Shown: piece by piece, positions 6,967-8,961 of the stretch
Position numbering within the stretch: position 1 is the stretch's first letter
Layout: the number at the start of each line of letters is the position of its first letter
Source: Bacteroidales bacterium 45-6
GTDB taxonomy: Bacteria; Bacteroidota; Bacteroidia; Bacteroidales; Dysgonomonadaceae
NCBI GenBank assembly: GCA_001897035.1
Contig: MKRS01000607.1
Span: forward strand, 1 to 8,961
DNA: 8,961 bases
Direction of reading: 5' to 3'
The notes under the pieces: generated by a model
The model's input: the letters and a program-made list of their open reading frames with translations, nothing else
Databases searched by the model: none
Told to the model about the DNA's origin: nothing
Program-made: the position numbers and the translations under genes

Positions 6967-7725
6967 ATGGCTAACTTATTGAATATAGAGAATCTACATG
7001 CAAATGTAGAAGGAAACGAGATACTTAAGGGCCTTAGCCTCAAGGTCAACAAAGGCGAAGTACATGCAATCATGGGGCCAAATGGTTCAGGCAAAAGCAC
7101 CCTCGCATCGGTACTGGTTGGAAACCCAAACTATGAAGTCACCGAAGGAAGCGTCACCTACGAAGGCAAAGACTTGCTGGAGATGGATCCCGAAGAACGG
7201 GCCGGTGCAGGCTTGTTCCTTAGCTTCCAATATCCAGTGGAAATTCCGGGTGTGAGCATGACAAATTTCATCCGCCTTGCACTCAACGAAACCCGCAAAT
7301 ACAGAGGATTGGAGTCAATTTCTGCTACCGATTTTCTGAAGCTGATGAAAGAAAAACGCGAACTGGTCGAATTGGACAAGTCGCTCGCCAACCGCTCGGT
7401 GAACGAAGGTTTTTCGGGTGGCGAAAAAAAGCGCAACGAAATTTTCCAAATGGCCATGCTGAATCCCACCTTGGCTATTTTGGACGAAACGGATTCGGGC
7501 CTCGACATCGACGCCTTGCGCATCGTGGCTGCGGGCGTTCAGAAACTGCGCAGCAAGGACAATGCCACGATTGTGATCACTCACTACCAACGTTTGCTGG
7601 ATCACATCAAGCCTGACGTCGTGCATGTCCTCTACAAGGGACGTATCATCAAAACTGCTGGGCCAGAACTGGCTCTCGAACTGGAAGAGCGCGGCTACGA
7701 TTGGTTAATTAAAGACTTTGATTGA
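6967..7725 (+). CDS. sufC: SufC, ATPase of the SUF Fe-S cluster scaffold
   Basis: SufC is a soluble ABC-type ATPase that forms the SufBC2D complex, where Fe-S clusters are built in the cytoplasm. It has 252 residues, the standard length. Motifs are Walker A GPNGSGKST at 37-45, the SufC-specific segment FLSFQYPVEIPGVSM after the Q-loop, signature FSGGEKKRNEI from residue 149, Walker B LAILDETDSGLDIDAL with Glu174, and the H-loop His206 in ITHYQRLL. The ATG lies in an AT-rich leader without a Shine-Dalgarno sequence. The upstream spacer (6863-6966) has several TTG triplets near 6917-6926 but no convincing TAnnTTTG, so its promoter is unresolved. sufD follows one base after the stop. sufB, usually the first gene of this cluster, is not upstream. 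Confidence 0.97.
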   Translation: MANLLNIENLHANVEGNEILKGLSLKVNKGEVHAIMGPNGSGKSTLASVLVGNPNYEVTEGSVTYEGKDLLEMDPEERAGAGLFLSFQYPVEIPGVSMTNFIRLALNETRKYRGLESISATDFLKLMKEKRELVELDKSLANRSVNEGFSGGEKKRNEIFQMAMLNPTLAILDETDSGLDIDALRIVAAGVQKLRSKDNATIVITHYQRLLDHIKPDVVHVLYKGRIIKTAGPELALELEERGYDWLIKDFD

Positions 7726-7726
7726 G

Positions 7727-8961
7727 ATGGTAGAAAATCAATATATCGACCTATTCACCCAAAACAGGAAGCTCATCGACGAGAATTCTGCCGAGGGACT
7801 GAATGCTCTCCGCGAAAAGGCTTTGAAGGAATTTTCCCGGACGGGATTTCCGACCAACAAGCTCGAAGACTACCACCATACCAACGTTGCCAAATTCTTC
7901 GAAAAAGATTATGGACTAAATTTGAAACAGTTAGGCAAGGAATTCGACCCCTATGCTTCGCATATCTGCAACGTACCGGATTTGTCCACCTTCTTGTTTT
8001 TCTTAGTCAATGACTTGTTCTACAACGAGAATCTTCCTGTATCCAAGCTCCCCGATGGGGTCTATGTAGGAAGCATCCGCGAATTTGCCAAGGCGCAGCC
8101 TGAAGTTTTTTCCAAATATTATGGCAAAATAGCCGATGTGGAGAACAACGGCCTGGTGGCATTCAACACGATGTTTGTGCAGGATGGTTTTTTGGTGTAT
8201 GTTCCTAAAAATATTGAAATTGATAAGCCCTTACAGCTCATCAACCTGCTACAAAGCAATGTGGATTACCTCGTCAACCGCCGCATTCTGGTCATCGTGG
8301 AAGATAATGCAAGGCTCAAACTTCTGGCTTGCGACCACACGGTGGATAGCAGCAATTTCTTGGTGACACAAGTCACGGAGATTTTTGCGGGTAAGAATGC
8401 AAAAGTGGATCTCTACGAATTGGAAGTAAACTCGGATGCTGTGGTGAGGCTCACCTCGACATTTGTGCACCAGGAAGCATCCTCGAATGTGGTAGTCAAC
8501 AATGTGACGCTGGAATGCGGTGTCACCAGGAACAACTACCGGGTGAAGCTGGCGGGAGAACACGCCGAAGCAGCCGTTTGTGGCCTTGTCGTTGCCGAAA
8601 AAGACCAGCAGGTGGACAACCACGCATTCCTCGACCATGCCGTACCCAATTGCACCAGCACCCAGTTGTTCAAATACATCCTCCAAGACAATGCCCTCGG
8701 TGCATTTTGCGGAAGGATTCTGGTGGAGAAAGACGCGCAGAAAACGCAGGCATACCAAACCAACCGCAATCTTTGCATGTCGCCCCAAGCACGCATGTTT
8801 TCGAAACCGCAGTTGGAAATTTATGCCGACGATGTAAGTGTTCGCACGGACTCACCACAGGCCAACTGGATCAGGATGCACTCTTCTATTTGCGATCCCG
8901 AGGGATCAGCAAGCAAAAGGCTTACGACATGCTCATGCAAGCCTTTGCCGCAGAAGTGTTG
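7727..8961 (+). CDS. sufD: SufD, Fe-S assembly scaffold subunit; frameshifted near its C-terminus and cut by the window edge
   Basis: SufD pairs with SufB and SufC in the SufBC2D scaffold and helps deliver iron to the nascent cluster. Translation from the ATG at 7727, one base after the sufC stop, gives an unbroken SufD. It has an N-terminal helical part (LEDYHHTNVAKFF near residue 50), then the SufBD beta-helix core: AVCGLVVAEKDQQVDNHAF, NCTSTQLFKYIL, AQKTQAYQTNRNLCMSP and KPQLEIYADDV ending at residue 370. After that the frame yields an unrelated sequence, while the frame +2 reads CSHGLTTGQLDQDALFYL, then RGISKQKAYDMLMQAFAAEVL to the window end, the expected SufD C-terminus. Restoring one base (GTAAG to GTAAAG) near 8836-8838 would repair it and give the conserved Lys-Cys-Ser-His-Gly. 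About 40 further residues should lie beyond the edge. SufB, the closest relative, is excluded by the SufD-type spacing next to sufC and by the overall sequence. Confidence 0.9.
   Translation, partial: MVENQYIDLFTQNRKLIDENSAEGLNALREKALKEFSRTGFPTNKLEDYHHTNVAKFFEKDYGLNLKQLGKEFDPYASHICNVPDLSTFLFFLVNDLFYNENLPVSKLPDGVYVGSIREFAKAQPEVFSKYYGKIADVENNGLVAFNTMFVQDGFLVYVPKNIEIDKPLQLINLLQSNVDYLVNRRILVIVEDNARLKLLACDHTVDSSNFLVTQVTEIFAGKNAKVDLYELEVNSDAVVRLTSTFVHQEASSNVVVNNVTLECGVTRNNYRVKLAGEHAEAAVCGLVVAEKDQQVDNHAFLDHAVPNCTSTQLFKYILQDNALGAFCGRILVEKDAQKTQAYQTNRNLCMSPQARMFSKPQLEIYADDVSVRTDSPQANWIRMHSSICDPEGSASKRLTTCSCKPLPQKC
8834..8840 (+). other. sufD: Apparent one-base deletion in sufD
   Basis: The sequence GTAAGTG breaks the sufD frame between Asp-Val (residues 369-370) and the conserved Cys-Ser-His-Gly. 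Family conservation continues without loss in the other frame directly after this point, so the lesion is confined to one missing A. There is no slippery heptamer or other sign of programmed frameshifting here. Confidence 0.85.

Noticed and set aside
8834..8844. Programmed ribosomal frameshift in sufD
   Set aside because: No slippery sequence or downstream structure is evident and SufD is not known to use frameshifting.

Overview
The window comes from a member of the Bacteroidota, probably Bacteroidales-like, although the order cannot be fixed from sequence alone. Three things point there: a secreted protease with a C-terminal type IX secretion (Por) sorting tail, promoter elements of the TAnnTTTG type (787-794, 4529-4536), and AT-rich leaders without clear Shine-Dalgarno sequences. 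The protein-level character of AroK and the exonuclease III remnant also resembles that group.

Layout, left to right. A ferredoxin--NADP+ reductase gene on the minus strand (1-547) runs off the left edge. It is divergent from shikimate kinase aroK (824-1351) across a 276-bp AT-rich spacer that holds a good aroK promoter. Next come an exported lysyl-endopeptidase-like serine protease (1454-3109), then radA (3148-4509). The lipid transporter pair mlaE-mlaF (4605-6121) is translationally coupled by an ATGA overlap. An exonuclease III gene that has lost its 5' end follows (6203-6862). The window closes with sufC and sufD of the SUF iron-sulfur cluster scaffold (6967-8961), with sufD running off the right edge.

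Apart from the mlaEF and sufCD pairs, these genes do not form a single pathway. The set is mostly housekeeping: reductant supply, aromatic biosynthesis, recombination, outer-membrane lipid trafficking, DNA repair and Fe-S assembly. One accessory exoenzyme sits among them.

The notable points are local. sufD carries an apparent one-base deletion just before its conserved Cys-Ser-His-Gly motif. The exonuclease III gene lacks the segment holding the catalytic Asn and metal-binding Glu. The protease keeps the triad, six cysteines and specificity Asp of Achromobacter protease I but has Thr where that enzyme has its subsite His. The expected partners sufB and mlaD are not next to their operon mates. 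Two coding lesions in about 2.7 kb could be real decay or sequence/assembly error. I found no RNA genes, CRISPR array, insertion sequence or clearly novel multigene system.
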